From NCBI RefSeq assembly GCF_027744825.2, contig NC_071342.1, positions 10,869,501 to 10,933,500 of the forward strand: a stretch of 64,000 nucleotides of DNA, given 5' to 3'. Below are positions 1 through 12,147 of this stretch, piece after piece. Position 1 is the stretch's first letter, and each line of letters begins with the position of its first letter. Below the pieces are notes generated by a model. The model saw only the letters and a program-made list of their open reading frames with translations, was not told the DNA's origin and searched no databases. The DNA is from Synchiropus splendidus. Lineage: Eukaryota > Chordata > Actinopteri > Syngnathiformes > Callionymidae. The translations under genes and the position numbers were made by a program.

Positions 1-1654
1 GCAACAAAGGAGCCGAATATACCCAGATACATGAGCTGCATGAGCCCCACATTGGACATGAATGAGTGTAGTGTGATAAACATTACTCGCAGGTTAAATT
101 ATGGGATAGAAGTGTAACCTAATAACCAGCATGCAGGTTGCCGAGTTCAAAGTCTTAAAGTCGATGCAGCGCACGTCTGGTGGTTATCTGTGCTAATCCT
201 CATTACGGCCCTGAGAATACTTCATCAGACAACCGTGGCAGGTCAAAGGGCAGCACCAGACAATAAGGTTGCCGTGACAACCGTCAGTGCTGAAAGATCT
301 GCACTGCAGTAGAGTGTGAGAGAGGGGGAAGTGGTTTAGGGTCTGACAGGAGCGTCTGCTTGGACAAATCACTCTTGCTTTACATTAAGCTTCATCCATA
401 TGAGAACAAAGAGAGTGTTCAGCTGCAAAAAAAAGACCAACGCTGGAAGGTGTCTTTTATGGTATCAAAAAAAAAAACCCTCAACATCTCACCCATGTGG
501 TGTGAAGCAGGTGAATGGCATTAAACGTGACTGGTAACGTTTACTGGCAGCACAGCCTCTTAAAGCACTGGGCAGTGTTTAACTGATCCTTGTGTTATCT
601 CTGCAGGGTCACGCCTGCGACAAATGGAATGCAACTGAAACAGGATGTGTGAGGAACTGTATCGCAAAACCCTTAACAAAGACTAATATTTACAGCAGAT
701 TCTTCCTGAAATAATAAAAAAAATGTCTGTGGGAAGGCGTTATGGAGATATTTTGAGGACATTTTCGGCGTAACAATGCAAGCAGTTAGATGGCGATTGT
801 GTCACATGACCACAACATTGTGCAGCCACAACAGATTACCACATGAGCTACACGAACAGGAATCCACATGCTGCTGCACGAACGGTTCTTCAAGTGCTCT
901 GCCCTTTTTTGTCTCGTCGAAGAAACATTCGTTGGTTGGGCGTGTGAGCTTGATCAGCCAGACTGACCATCAACATGACTCATGCTCCAAACCGATAACA
1001 GATGAATACTGTAGAGTTACAGTATTTATGAATGACCACGAGGGTTCCACAGCCAAACCAGCTGAGAAGGACTCAGTGCTTAATGTTAGGTGCTAAAAAC
1101 AATATGGGTCCCTTTTGCATCCCAACCAAGGTCGGCACTCTTTTGAGAGGGCCATGAGTGGGTCATAGAAAAATATTTACAACCAGGAACAGCACAATGT
1201 AGCGGGAGAATGACCCCAGAACACTAGATGAGCCTCTTTTGTGGTGTGATCATGTGAACGTGTTCAAAACAAGCCACCCCAGGCTTTAGATGATCACAAG
1301 TGTACATATATGGCCTGGTTATGAGAGATCGTCTTCATGTGCTGGTTTGTTCAGTTGATTATCAGCAGAGGCAAACTTTCTCTTGTTTCAACAGCATTAA
1401 TTGTATGTGACTGAGTTAATGACAACAATGCTGCATTTGAGGAGCTGAACAGAGGAGAGGAACCTCAGCGGGGCACAGTCAAAACACCAAATTCACATGT
1501 ATTTTGGGTTCAAACTGACACAAAAGACTGAAATGTTTCAGCATGTCTTCACTATCCTCTCTGGTGAGGACAAGGAACCCTTGTGAAAATGGATGATGTG
1601 TGTTGTTTTTGGTACTGATCGCTAACAACAATGGCTGCCATCGCAACTTGACTC

Positions 1655-1785
1655 AGCTTGCCACCCCAAGCGAGGGGTACCAAAGAATGGTATGGGTCGG
1701 GTCAGTTACTCCGACCCCTTTTGGGGGTGGAAATAAGGGTACTGACCCGATCCACACTGACCTGAATGGCTCAGTGGAAATGCAG
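1655..1785. repeat. Degraded interspersed repeat fragment
   Basis: The stretch holds GC-rich, partly self-complementary text around GGGTACCAAAG, ACTCCGACCCC and CTGACCCGATCCACACTGAC. It resembles short dispersed elements common in fish genomes. The class cannot be assigned by eye. Confidence 0.35.
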
Positions 1786-1879
1786 CATTAGTAGCTATAA
1801 CTGTAGTTCAGTGGTGGGAATGTTTTTACTTTAGCATTCACCATTTATTTTCTTTACTGGAAAGCAGGACAGCCAATCA

Positions 1880-2010
1880 CAATAGCCCTCGACAATCTCC
1901 AGTTAACCCCTGGCATGTGGGAGGAAACTTGAGCGCCCCAAGGAAGGGAAGAAGATACACACTCGACTGGCCCCGTGTCACCCTAAAGCCATAGGTGCCT
2001 CGATGGGACA
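1880..2010 (-). repeat. Degraded copy of a common teleost interspersed repeat
   Basis: The text CATGTGGGAGGAAACTTGAG followed by GCGCCCCAAGGAAGG matches the theme 'gtgggaggaaactggagcacc' of a very abundant fish repeat. Better copies of the same theme occur at 27.9-28.2 kb and 28.4-28.55 kb in this window. Confidence 0.5.
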
Positions 2011-4244
2011 CATATGATGTTATCACGGCCGATTGTGGCCTGGAGGCCATGAGTTTGACGTTTGGAATCTGTCAAAGGCTAGAGCTGTGAAAAAACATTG
2101 ACAGGGCAATGTATCAGGACACATTGAACTATGATGTGATATAGACATTTCATCTATAAACATATTCTTTTGGAAAAACAAACATGAATTTTATAGCAGG
2201 GTTGGACAACTTACTCATTTCTGTGCTGTCATGACAGTGTGAGCGAGCAAAGGTTTCAGTGCATTGTTCAAGGAAATGGGGACAAACCTGATGCACTTCA
2301 TGTTTTCAATGGAGTAGTTTTGCCTTAAGTTAACTGTGTAGAATATTGCAATACAATGTTAAACATGTATCAAGACGTGTATCATATTGAGCGGTACTAA
2401 CCAATACTCACAACTATAGTAGATAACCTTTGATGTATTATCCAGTCAGCTTAAGAAAGTATTAAAGACAATTAAATTTATCACAACAATTTTGAAAAAA
2501 ATCACAGCTAAAATTTGCCCGAAAACTATGGTGGTATAGTGGCTATGGTCTGACCTCCACTAGCTCATGGTTCTAGCAGCCCAGACAGTGTACCACCTGG
2601 TTTAGCGTCAACCCTGCAGGCGCTTACATAGAAAAACCTGTTCTTAAACGACAAACACTGGATGCGACGTCATCCGACAAACAACCAGCAGAGAAGGTGC
2701 TAGTTTCCTGACGGCAGTCTGCGTGCGTGGAGCCGCACAAATGGACTTCAGATGATTTACGGCACAAATACACAAACTCAACCACGTGTCTTTGCATTCC
2801 ACATAGCTGACTTGTGAATTATTCCGCCACGCCCTTGCATGCACCCACAAACACTGCTCCAAGGTCTTCACTAGCAATTCCACAGGTGTTACATAATAAG
2901 TTCCACTGCTCTACTTTGAAGGTTCGCTCAGTTCATGCACGTTTGCACACACAAGACCACATGGACCCTCACTCGCAGTTGTCCATGTGAAGCCCTCCCC
3001 CAGCCACATGGACACCATTAAGCTATGTACATAGATATGCAGGGACTTTAACAGCTGGGCAACACAAGAAACTCTCTGTCCTTCACTGAGGTGAAACTGA
3101 GCCGCACTTACTTTCAGTCACTATTTCGAAGTTCAGCTCCTCCTTTAATTGTGACAAACAGTTGAATTTGTCAAGTAAAATTGATCTGTTTCCACTTTAA
3201 AATAGTTTATAAATTAATTTACGACATTAAAAAAAGAATTACTCGCATGTTTGCAGAAGCACGTACCACATCACAGCAGAAAATGAAGGTCGAATAAGCT
3301 TCACCAGCATCAGCCCACACATTTACCAAAACCCTCTCACTTTGTAAGGACATTATTTTTGTATCACACTTTCTGACGCCACGTATTTCAAGAATGTTTT
3401 CTATAGTGATGCAATGATCCACTAAAGCAGCCAATAAATGACCGCATTTCATTTCTAGGTCAGACCACTGAAATAACTGACATGTGATGTGTATTAAATT
3501 GGAATTGATTCCAAGACGAATTTGGGACCTGATTTATTCATCTGTGGACCTCGTGTGAAAACCATGTGTTTCTACATGACAAAGCAACATGTCGGCTGTT
3601 TTTACTTCCTCCAAGACGTCAAATAATATATGTTAGCTTTGTCATTTGGTGTCGCTTGAATCAACATCCTGCTTCAATTTCAGACCGCTCTCCTCATTCA
3701 CAAACACCAGCGCATGCACTCCCCACAAGTCCAACAGCTAATGCTCTCGCTTGTGCTGCTGATCTCTGTCCCACAAACAATAAACTCACACACACGCAGC
3801 CCGACCATGTGTTGAGCGGCTGCCGGTCATGTGGCTGAATCTTCCCAAATATGACAAATTGCTTCTGCGTTGGTCGCGAACACATATACGCGCTGTGTCA
3901 ACTTCACCAGGCCAGTCATAGCGGCAGTAATAACACTGTCATAGCGAGAATAAATCGATAGTATGTGTGTTCTTGCAACACCGCAAAAGCGCAATGAATC
4001 AGTCACATGACGGGGAGTCATGAGTAACTCTTTAAGACATGACTGCAGATTTGTTCACACTGAAGATGAAGCCAAGCAAGTAGGACAACCTCAACTCATA
4101 AAAAACTTTACTTAAAAACTTGAAAGATTGTGAATCTAGAAAAAAAATATTACTGACTGTAAAGTATGCACATGATAAATGACCTCCAAAAATGATCGAA
4201 ACACAGTTGGGAGCCGGAAATAGAGAGTCATTTTTCATCCTCAC

Positions 4245-6023
4245 CTGTGCAAGAGCCAGCTCAGAAGAAGGTCTTCTCCTCTTCAGCTCTACACACTTCC
4301 TCAGTTTGCAGATTTGGTGGCCGGTTCTGCGATTGAGGCAGCAGCTGCACTGACCACAGCTAACCTTTCTCATACATGGCTTGCACGTCCCACACCTGTT
4401 GCGCTTCTTCCTTTCCCTTTTCTGCGGTCTCAGACTCGCACAGTTGGTTAATCCAGCTTCGCCGAGCTGCGAAGATCCAGTGGGGAAGGAGACACTGGGC
4501 TCCCCGTTCTCAGATTCGGTGTCCAAAGTAAGAGAAGAGCGAGTGCTCTCTGAGCTGCAGGAGAAAGTGGAGCTGGTATCCAGTGAAGGGGTCGATATCT
4601 TTGGTGCTGGATTCTGCTCGGGGGCTGAAATGACGTTAAAAATTGGCTCTTGGTCCACTATAAGAACATCTTTGCTTGGCCGATAAGCTTGTGAAAGTGG
4701 GTCCAACGTCTCTTGAGAAGAGCGACAGTCTTTGGTCCGACTCTTTGATGCGAGATCTTGTGAAAGAAGGTCGTTGGGGCTCTCTAGTTTGGGCGGTCGC
4801 CACAGATCAGTCTGAGCTTTGAAGCTATCACTTCGTATGATAACCGGCATACGTCTCGCCACAGAGGGATTCCCCAGTACTGGAGCGGACTCGGATGATG
4901 GTGGTTTAGCGCCATGGGTGCCAGGGTGCCTTTCTGGAGACTCTGAGAAGTTAGGAGCTTTGGTGTTACTTGAGGTAGCTTCGTTTGAGACTAGTAGCAC
5001 CTTTACTTGGGATTCTGACTGTGTGTTGTGACAGTGTGGGCGCTGCGTAGGATGGGAGGCAGGAATGTGAAGCGGGGAGGGAACAGGACTGATGACATCA
5101 TCAGTCTTATCCTCCTTCACCTCCTCTACCTCCTGCTTCGCTGGAACAGGCTTCTCATCCTCCAAACAGATCCTGCTCTCCTCCACTTCCTCGGCGTTGA
5201 TCGTTTTATCCGAATCATTGGAATCATTTCCAGCCCCTGGATTTAGACCGCTGCTTTCATGATCACCTTCCTCAGCGATTTCCTCCCCGCTTGTTTCGGA
5301 GGGCCCTGAGAGCTTTCCATCATCGAGGTCGAAGACCTCCTCCTGCACCACACCAGCAGCATCAGTTTTACTCTCAGGCTCCGTCGTGGTGCTGTCGCAG
5401 CTGCCCCGCACACAGTCATCCAGTGTGTCCTCACAAGGAGGCAGATCAGCTTTGAGTGGGCTTTGCTCCTTTGCATTAGTGACTCCAAGACCCAGATTTG
5501 GGATGTCAAACTCAGTTTTGAGGGAAACTGTGAGGTTTTCATCAGACGATTCTTGATCCTCCTCGTCTTGTGGAACGTTGTTATTGCTGAGGAGTTTCCT
5601 GCTACCTTGGTGTGATGCCGCTCCTCTGCCTCGGCCCCCCCTCAAGCTTTTCCCTCCTCTGCAAGTTTTGGGCAATTCTACGGGAGAGACAGACAGGATG
5701 CCTCGCAGGGACTTCCTTCGCTCAGGGGGGTCCTCGAGCGAGCCATGTCGTCTAAGCTTTTCACTACTGTTACCTCGACTTGGAGGTCTTCCTGGGCCCC
5801 GGCCATTGGGCCTACCGGCTCCTCTTCCTCTGGGGCTGCTTCCTTGCTGAGCCTGACCTCGAGCTGAGGGCTTTTTAGGTGGCGGCGACGCCTCTGGTGA
5901 CTGCCGGAGTCTTGTTGGAGGTCGTCCTCTAGGTCTACTCGAATTGCACTTTTGGTTTTTGGTACTGATCACTTTCTGCACTTTCTTTCTCTGAGCAGCT
6001 TTCCTGGGTGGCTTGGCGGGCAT
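4245..6023 (-). CDS. tet1: tet1, large 5' coding exon with CXXC domain (gene continues beyond left edge)
   Basis: This is one coding exon of 593 codons, a 5' fragment of a TET methylcytosine dioxygenase. TET enzymes oxidise 5-methylcytosine in nuclear DNA. I chose the ATG at 6023 (MPAKPPRK) because the upstream in-frame extension has no ATG. The N-terminus is very basic, with two AT-hook-like stretches (RPRGRPP at residues 30-36, GRGPGRPP at about 74-81). A long acidic and Ser-rich low-complexity middle follows. A CXXC zinc finger at about 540-584 has the TET/IDAX spacing (CGTCKPC ... CGQC ... GHQICK ... RKC), with one extra Cys in the second cluster. The exon ends in phase 0 at LALAQ with a GTGAGG donor. 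The choice of tet1 over tet3 or cxxc4/5 rests on the large exon and the head-to-head slc25a16 neighbour, as in human. The catalytic double-stranded beta-helix exons are absent, so the rest of the gene lies left of the window. Confidence 0.85.
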
Positions 6024-6163
6024 GGTGGAGGGTTTGAAGACGTGAGTCTGTTTATAGCAAGCATGGGACCCTGATATTTTTTTTACCTCAGCCACTACTA
6101 ATTCGATTCCTCAAAATACCCTCTCCCGTGGCGAAGAAGTCACTGGGCTTCCATGGAATCGTC
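6024..6163 (-). other. tet1: tet1 probable 5' UTR part of the first coding exon
   Basis: A good acceptor (pyrimidines then TTTTAG) lies just above 6163 on the minus strand, so the exon probably starts there. The leader then holds a four-codon upstream ORF (ATG GAA GCC CAG TGA) before the main ATG at 6023. A second, weaker acceptor (ATAAACAG) near 6047 would give a very short leader. Transcript data are needed to choose between them. Confidence 0.45.
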
Positions 6164-7200
6164 CTAAAAGACAGGGATATAGTTGATAAATGACAGTACA
6201 ATTCAGCTTTTGAAAGGACATCATTACAATATTAAGGCTAAAACAATGTTAAAATATAATGGGTGAATTAGAGTGAATAAAGTCTTGATGTTAAGTGTAA
6301 TTGTTCAATATATTGTCACTTATTTAAGCGTTCAGAAAAAACATCTTAAAAGAAAAGAAAAAAATGGAGCCAAATTGCAAAGTTGTTGATAGTAAAATAA
6401 AGTAAAAAAGTCAAGTAAAAGATATTCTAAAGATGAGTAAAAAATATTGTAAAAACGAGTACAGACAAAATGGTGTAATAAAGCTATAATTATTATCAAC
6501 ATAGAGCTATGCTGAAAAGTGTGATGGTGTGAAGTAAGTAAAATACAAAACAAATACCACAAGAAAATATTATTACAAAATTCTATTATGGGCGAAAACT
6601 ACAACCAAACTATATCTTTAGGAGATAAAAAGAACAAAAGCATGTGAATTAAATGTCAATAGTGAGAATAACTTATACAAACGTTCAGTTCCGTCATTGA
6701 TATTATTACAATTCTTAAATCTTATTATGAAATTAAGGTATTAATTGAAATGTAATGAATAAACAGCCGTCCTTAATTCTTAAAGAATAAAATTTGCAGT
6801 AAAATAATCTATTCGGCGCCATTAAAAAGGTCAAAGCACGCGGACTTTATTTCCACTATTAAATAACATGATGAAACTTCCACATTCAGATGCTCTGCAA
6901 GTCTCGTTTTTAATATTTGATGTCCTTTTGTGTCGCGCTATTGTCACATGCAGATTGCACGGATATGATCGAGCAGCTTTAGCTTTGCATTTTGCTCTTA
7001 ACACCATGTAACTAGATGATAATAACACAATAATAGATAACAGTGTAATTATTTCACCGGGCGGTGTTATGTAATGCATCTTAAAATATTAACGGATGCT
7101 CTGACGGGGTTTAGAGTAAAAGCTCTACACACAAGAGAGCAGACTGTCGTTATCATCCACTGAAATGAGAGTTTTGAAGCGATGAAAACAAGACTTCCTG
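6164..7200 (-). other. tet1 first intron (inferred), AT-rich, no gene seen
   Basis: This AT-rich sequence lies between the tet1 coding exon and the CpG island. No convincing ORF or repeat boundary is visible. Confidence 0.5.
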
Positions 7201-7830
7201 TCCGCCTCGCGTGGCTTTAACCGTTTAAAGGGCAGGCAGGGAGTGGGAGCAGACTGGATCCTGTTTTCGTCCGAGGCTGAGGGGGTTATTACCGCCTATA
7301 ACAAACGCGGTCGACGGTTGTTTCTGCACTTGACCGCCGTCTTCCCCAAACACGACGCCGCTGAAAACATCCGCACACGACGTCCAATGTCGCTCTTGTG
7401 CGTGCGAGTCGAGTCCAAAATGTGAGTTAGTGAACACGCCAGAGAGCGTTACATACCAGCGAGAGACAGTTGCACTGTCTGAAGTGCTAATAATACTCCG
7501 CTCCACCTTGTATTGGTTTCCCTCCGCGGCAAATATGGACTCCTGGCAAGTTCAATCCATCGAGGCACAAGCGCATGGCACCAGCACCAGATCCACTAGA
7601 TCCACGTCGAGTAGTCAGCGCGAGTCTTTGACAGCCATTAAAGTGTAAATCCCTCGGCTGTCAGTTGATCCAGGGCAGCCCCGCTCTCACTCTCCCTCCA
7701 GCAGACGCAGCAGAGCGACGCGGCTGCCAGAGCTCGCCGTCGCACTGGAGGGAAGAGCGCCAGAAAACCCGGCCTGGATCGGAGTCAGGCGAGTTCACGC
7801 GGCAGATGGGATGCGTTCATGATGCGCCTC
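7200..7830 (-). promoter_or_regulatory. tet1: CpG island, probable tet1 promoter and first exon
   Basis: CpG dinucleotides are dense here (for example around 7300-7400, 7600-7640 and 7690-7800) against a CpG-poor background on both sides. The island lies about 1.2 kb upstream of the tet1 coding exon on its own strand, so it is the natural promoter and untranslated first exon. No TATA box was identified. The exact transcription start and splice donor are not resolvable by eye. Confidence 0.6.
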
Positions 7831-8014
7831 TCCTGGAGAAATTCACTCTCAATAAGCGACGAACACTGAGCTATCATGAATGTTGGAAGACAAGGGGTAG
7901 ACATTGGTAGTAATAGTGGCACAGTAGCCACTAATTTTATTATTTTTTAAATGTTATTCCACATGCATACTTTTACTGTGAACATGCAACAACTGGAGTA
8001 TTATACTAATATAT

Positions 8015-8411
8015 GTAACAGTATGGAACATCAATATATAAAAAAAATATTTATAAAAATATTGCCACAAATAAAGTAAATAGTCAAACATCTGTGGAGA
8101 AAAAAACATTTCACCACCCAAAAATATGGTAATTACCATTATCAGTAAAATGATATCCATTCTTTGTCATGATGAAATAGTAAAGCAAACTTTACTTAAA
8201 AGCCACAAATGTAAATTGTGACAGTATAAAACACCAATAAAATTTTTTTTTATAAACATATTGCCACAAAGAAAGTAAATAGTCAAACATCTCTGGAGAA
8301 AAAAAACATTTCACCACCCAAAAATACTATTATCAGTAAAATGACATCCATTCTTTATCATAATGAAATAGTAAAGCAAACTTCACTTAAAAACAACAAA
8401 TGTAAATTATG
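8015..8411. repeat. Tandem duplication, two about 200-bp copies
   Basis: Copy 1 (8015-8217) and copy 2 (8218 to about 8411) share long near-identical runs, including AAGTAAATAGTCAAACATCT, GGAGAAAAAAA, CATTTCACCACCCAAAAATA and GAAATAGTAAAGCAAAC. They differ by substitutions and a small deletion in copy 2 after the CACCACCC block. The duplication lies between the tet1 and slc25a16 promoters. Confidence 0.85.
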
Positions 8412-8874
8412 ATAGGTGATGAGAGATTTTGATTACATAAAAGAAACTGGATTAAAACGCATCAATTGTCATCATATTAAACATGACAAACATTTCATCT
8501 ATCACATTTTAACTGATGCCTGAAGTCTAAGCTCAAAGAAGTGACGAGAGAATCAAGCGACTGGCAACATTGTGACACGTGAGCCCTCTGCTGACGGGTT
8601 TTGTCCTGTGACACTGTTTCCTGTTGTCGTGTATTTACTGTTAGTTAACGTGATTAAGAAGCAACAGACGGACAGATCGACAGGTCACAATTGTTTTCGC
8701 AATCGTCGGAAATTCTGTGAAGAAATAGGTCAACTTGAAAAAAAAAAATCAAGCACTTTTACAAAACAAATAAACAAAATAAGAGCCATTTTAAAAGTGT
8801 CGTGTTTGGCCGTAAACGTGACGCGCCATTTACAGTGTTTTACACTTCAGAATATCCATTCAAATCACTGACTT

Positions 8875-9229
8875 CGTCACTTTCCGTCGCCGGTTATGTC
8901 ATCCTTCGTCATCAGTGCGCGACTGTGTTTTCTCTCGACAAGCCGCAGTCGAAGGACACTGGAGTAGTTACATGAACGTGTGTCACTCTTTCTCTCTGTT
9001 GTTCTTATACATAGAAGTTACTGCTCGGTCTTGAAAACACGCCAACAAATACTTTTAGGAAACAGACAAACTACTTTGTCCGGGCTGTTCGCTGAGAGTA
9101 ACGGTGTTTCAAACCTCGTGAGTATTGTCCGTTGTACGGAACTCAGTATTGCCATTGCGTTTGAACGTGTCGTTTGCCATTGTGTTTGCGGTCAGTCATG
9201 GGTGCAGCGGGTCGGTGAGAGCAGGCAGA
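8875..9229 (+). promoter_or_regulatory. slc25a16: slc25a16 probable promoter and 5' UTR
   Basis: The sequence immediately before the slc25a16 start is CpG-enriched (CCGTCGCCGG, GTGCGCGACT, AGCCGCAGTCG). A short upstream ORF begins at 9198 (ATG GGT GCA GCG GGT CGG TGA) and stops 11 bases before the main start. No TATA box was identified. Confidence 0.5.
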
Positions 9230-12147
9230 ATGTCCTCGGAGGCTGCGGTCTCCTCCATCAGCAGCGCCCCGGCCCAGACGGACTACTACTGGCTGCGATC
9301 CTTCCTAGCTGGAGGTGAGCCCTTACCACTGCTTTATGGTCCTCATTGTAGCAGATCGAAGTTCAGTCTACGCGGCTTTTTACAGCTCTGCAATAAATGT
9401 GATGCATGTGAAGGGTTTATTTTGAATGTTGACGTTAGTGAGGTCGAGCAACTGGAGCTCAGGTGGCTCTGACTGCAGCGTGAGACTGTGGAAACCTCCC
9501 AGTATTTCCTGGACGAGGTATGAAGAATATGTTCCCCAACCCTCCGGGCTCCTCCAGGCTTCCTCACGTACATTGCTCCTGGAAATATGTTAGGAAAAAG
9601 AGTGTATTTCAGATGAACCATTCCGTGAGGTAGTTGATGTTGGGTGCTATTTTATTCTCCCCCAAAAAGTCGTTTTTAACACAAAGTACAAGAACTATGG
9701 CTGGATTTCCAAATGATTGATAGTGACCCCAGTTATATTGACTTATGTAAAAGTAAAACTTTGTGTACATATTGACTGATCCTAATGCCAGTTATAATGC
9801 CATTAATCTGTACAGTTCAACCCTTAAACATACTGTAAATATCACTGAACAAGATTCGTGATCAAACAAGTTCGTAACTCAAAACAATTGGTCTTTTTTC
9901 GTTGCAGGTGTGGCAGGATGCTGTGCCAAGACTACGATTGCTCCTCTGGACCGGGTCAAGATCCTCCTCCAGGCCCAAAACCCGCATTACAAACACCTTG
10001 GTAAGGGCTGCCTTCACACTCCGGCATCACATGCGTCACAACGCTTTTTTTTCCTGCAGGTGTTTTTTCCACTCTAAAAGCTGTGCCAAAGAAAGAAGGC
10101 TACCTCGGCCTGTATAAAGGCAATGGTGCTATGATGGTTCGGATATTCCCCTATGGAGCCATCCAGTTCATGGCCTTTGACAACTATAAAAAGGCGAGTT
10201 GTGGTGACATTTCACTGAACGGCATGTTCGCTTGACTTTTTAAAGACTGCCTCTCGGTTCACTTCTCAGGTGTTAAGTAAACGTTTGGGAATCTCGGGAC
10301 ACATCCACCGACTAATGGCAGGATCTATGGCAGGTAACTGGCGGCGCAATTCATTTGAATTCACCTCCAAAACTGTGTTTAAGTGAGGGTTTCATGAGTT
10401 TCATTGACTGGACTGAAGAGTTTCCAGTGAGCTTCCGTGTGATGTGTCGCCAGGCATGACTGCCGTGATTTGCACCTACCCTCTGGACATGGTCCGAGCC
10501 CGGCTGGCCTTCCAGGTGACAGGGGAGCACCGCTACAGCGGCATCGCTAACGCCTTCCACACCATCTATCTGAAAGTAAGAGGCTTGTTTGAGACTTTGC
10601 TTCAGAGTTGCTGACCCTCTGAGTGTTTTTAAGGAGGGAGGACTCAAGGGGTTCTACAGAGGACTGACTCCCACTCTCATTGGAATGGCACCTTACGCAG
10701 GTGAGTGAGTCCCCTCCATTTCCCAGTTCCCCTCCAGACAAACTGAAACACCAAAAAATGTTCACCCCGCAGGCTTTTCTTTTTTCACCTTTGGAACACT
10801 CAAAAGCCTTGGCTTGAAGCATTTCCCGGAAAATCTGGGTCGCCCCTCCTCTGACAACCCTGACGTTCTTGTCCTTAAAACCTACGTCAACTTGCTTTGT
10901 GGAGGGGTTGCAGGTGCCATCGCCCAGACCATATCGTAAGATAACACGCCCTGCTCTGTTGAGTGGAACTGTCTGTGAACTGTCGGTGGGGTGAATGGTG
11001 TCGCTCTGCAGGTATCCCTTGGACGTCGCTCGGAGGAGGATGCAGCTGGGAGCCATTCTGCCAGACTCTGAGAAGTGTGTGTAAGTGTCACGCAATGTTC
11101 CCTCTAAGCTGCGCTCGCAATTGCGCACAGCTGACACATGTCAGCGCACAAAAATATCTACTGTACGCAGGGCTTCTTACCGTCAAGACGTAAAGCCTTA
11201 CGACATTAGATCAATAAAATGAAGCGCTGACTGCTCTGTTTGACCGCGAGTGTCCTTAACCGGCAGTTTCCACAGGTCCCTCGGTGCAGCGCTTAAGACC
11301 ATACACAATCGAACTAACAGCAACTCAAATAGCTGCTATTTGAAGTGAACTATTGGAGCTGGCTGATGTTTAAGAGCTGATTCCTCTTAAAAGTTGTTCG
11401 TGGTTGGTCCAAAATGTGCACATGCACTGAGCCAATTGGGGCGGCGGAGTTACGCACAGGAGAGAGAATCGTTGCAGCGCATGTTTCAAACTACAATACA
11501 CAGAGACTACACGCTAGTCAGGTGAGGAAATTCACTGTGTAGACAGTGAAAGATCTACACAGGCTCACGGCTCCATGAGGAGCGGTCAGAGAATACGTTA
11601 GCCCTAAGTGGACAAAATTCAGTCTCACAACAGACAAGAATATGTATAATATATATGTATATGTAATATACAATTCAATAACAATTGAATGCTTTTATTT
11701 TTTAAATAAAAAATATATGAAATTTCACACATGTTCGATTCCTCAATGTGAATTACACAAATTGTAAATAAATGTTTATATATTTTAACGCTATTATAAA
11801 CTATTCCAGACACAGCCGACAACATGTCGCTCACTGTGGTCTGGGTGACCGCTCAGAGAGTTTGTGGGTTTGCTCAGACCCACGAAAAATTAGAGGGAAC
11901 AGTGGTGTCACGCTCTCATGTGAGGGAACATATCAGGAGCTTCTTCAGCAGATGATGACATTCATTTTTTTTGTCTAAATTTCACGACAGGTCCCTGAGC
12001 AAGACCCTGGCATATGTTTACAAAGAGTACGGTGTCAAAAAGGGACTGTACCGCGGCCTCTCTCTGAACTACATTCGCTGTGTGCCCTCTCAAGCTGTGG
12101 CCTTCACCACCTACGAGTTCATGAAGCAGGTGCTCCACCTCAACTAG
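9230..12147 (+). CDS. slc25a16: slc25a16, mitochondrial carrier (Graves disease carrier protein), 9 exons
   Basis: The gene encodes an inner-mitochondrial-membrane carrier whose family is linked to coenzyme A transport. Coding exons are 9230-9314, 9908-10000, 10060-10193, 10270-10333, 10454-10575, 10634-10700, 10773-10935, 11012-11080 and 11991-12147. They sum to 954 bases, or 317 aa, and every phase joins. The three carrier repeats each show the signature: APLDRVK (about residue 41), YPLDMVR (about 135) and YPLDVAR (about 245), plus LYKGNGA, FYRGLTP and LYRGLSLNYIR loops. Human SLC25A16 is slightly longer (332 aa), with the difference mainly at the N-terminus. The ATG at 9230 opens MSSEAAVSS. 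The exon 3 donor is GC (AAAAAG then GCGAGT); all other donors are GT. The last intron is enlarged by a hAT-type element. Confidence 0.93.
9315..9907 (+). other. slc25a16 intron 1, nothing else recognised
   Basis: GT-AG intron between coding exons 1 and 2. No repeat or RNA gene was recognised in it. Confidence 0.7.
11093..11904. mobile_element. Non-autonomous hAT-type DNA transposon in slc25a16 intron 8
   Basis: The element is 812 bp. The left end CAATGTTCCCTCTAA and the inverse of the right end CACTGTTCCCTCTAA form 15-bp terminal inverted repeats with one mismatch. Both sides are flanked by the same 8-bp target duplication GTGTCACG (11085-11092 and 11905-11912), the size typical of the hAT superfamily. 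No transposase ORF is present, so the copy is non-autonomous. The interior is AT-rich near 11640-11790. Confidence 0.9.

Larger units (their letters stand above)
1..4244. other. tet1 intron (inferred), no exon recognised
   Basis: This stretch lies downstream of the CXXC exon of tet1. I looked on both strands for TET catalytic-domain motifs and saw none. The short ORFs here have no recognisable family character. Two degraded interspersed repeats are listed separately. The stretch is best read as the left part of a long tet1 intron. Confidence 0.6.

Noticed and set aside
6024..6095. N-terminal extension of the tet1 frame (MAEVKK...)
   Set aside because: The initial codon is GTG, not ATG, and no ATG occurs in frame above 6023.
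10547..11137. 196-codon minus-strand ORF
   Set aside because: It is antisense to slc25a16 exons 5-8 and their introns, with no family character.
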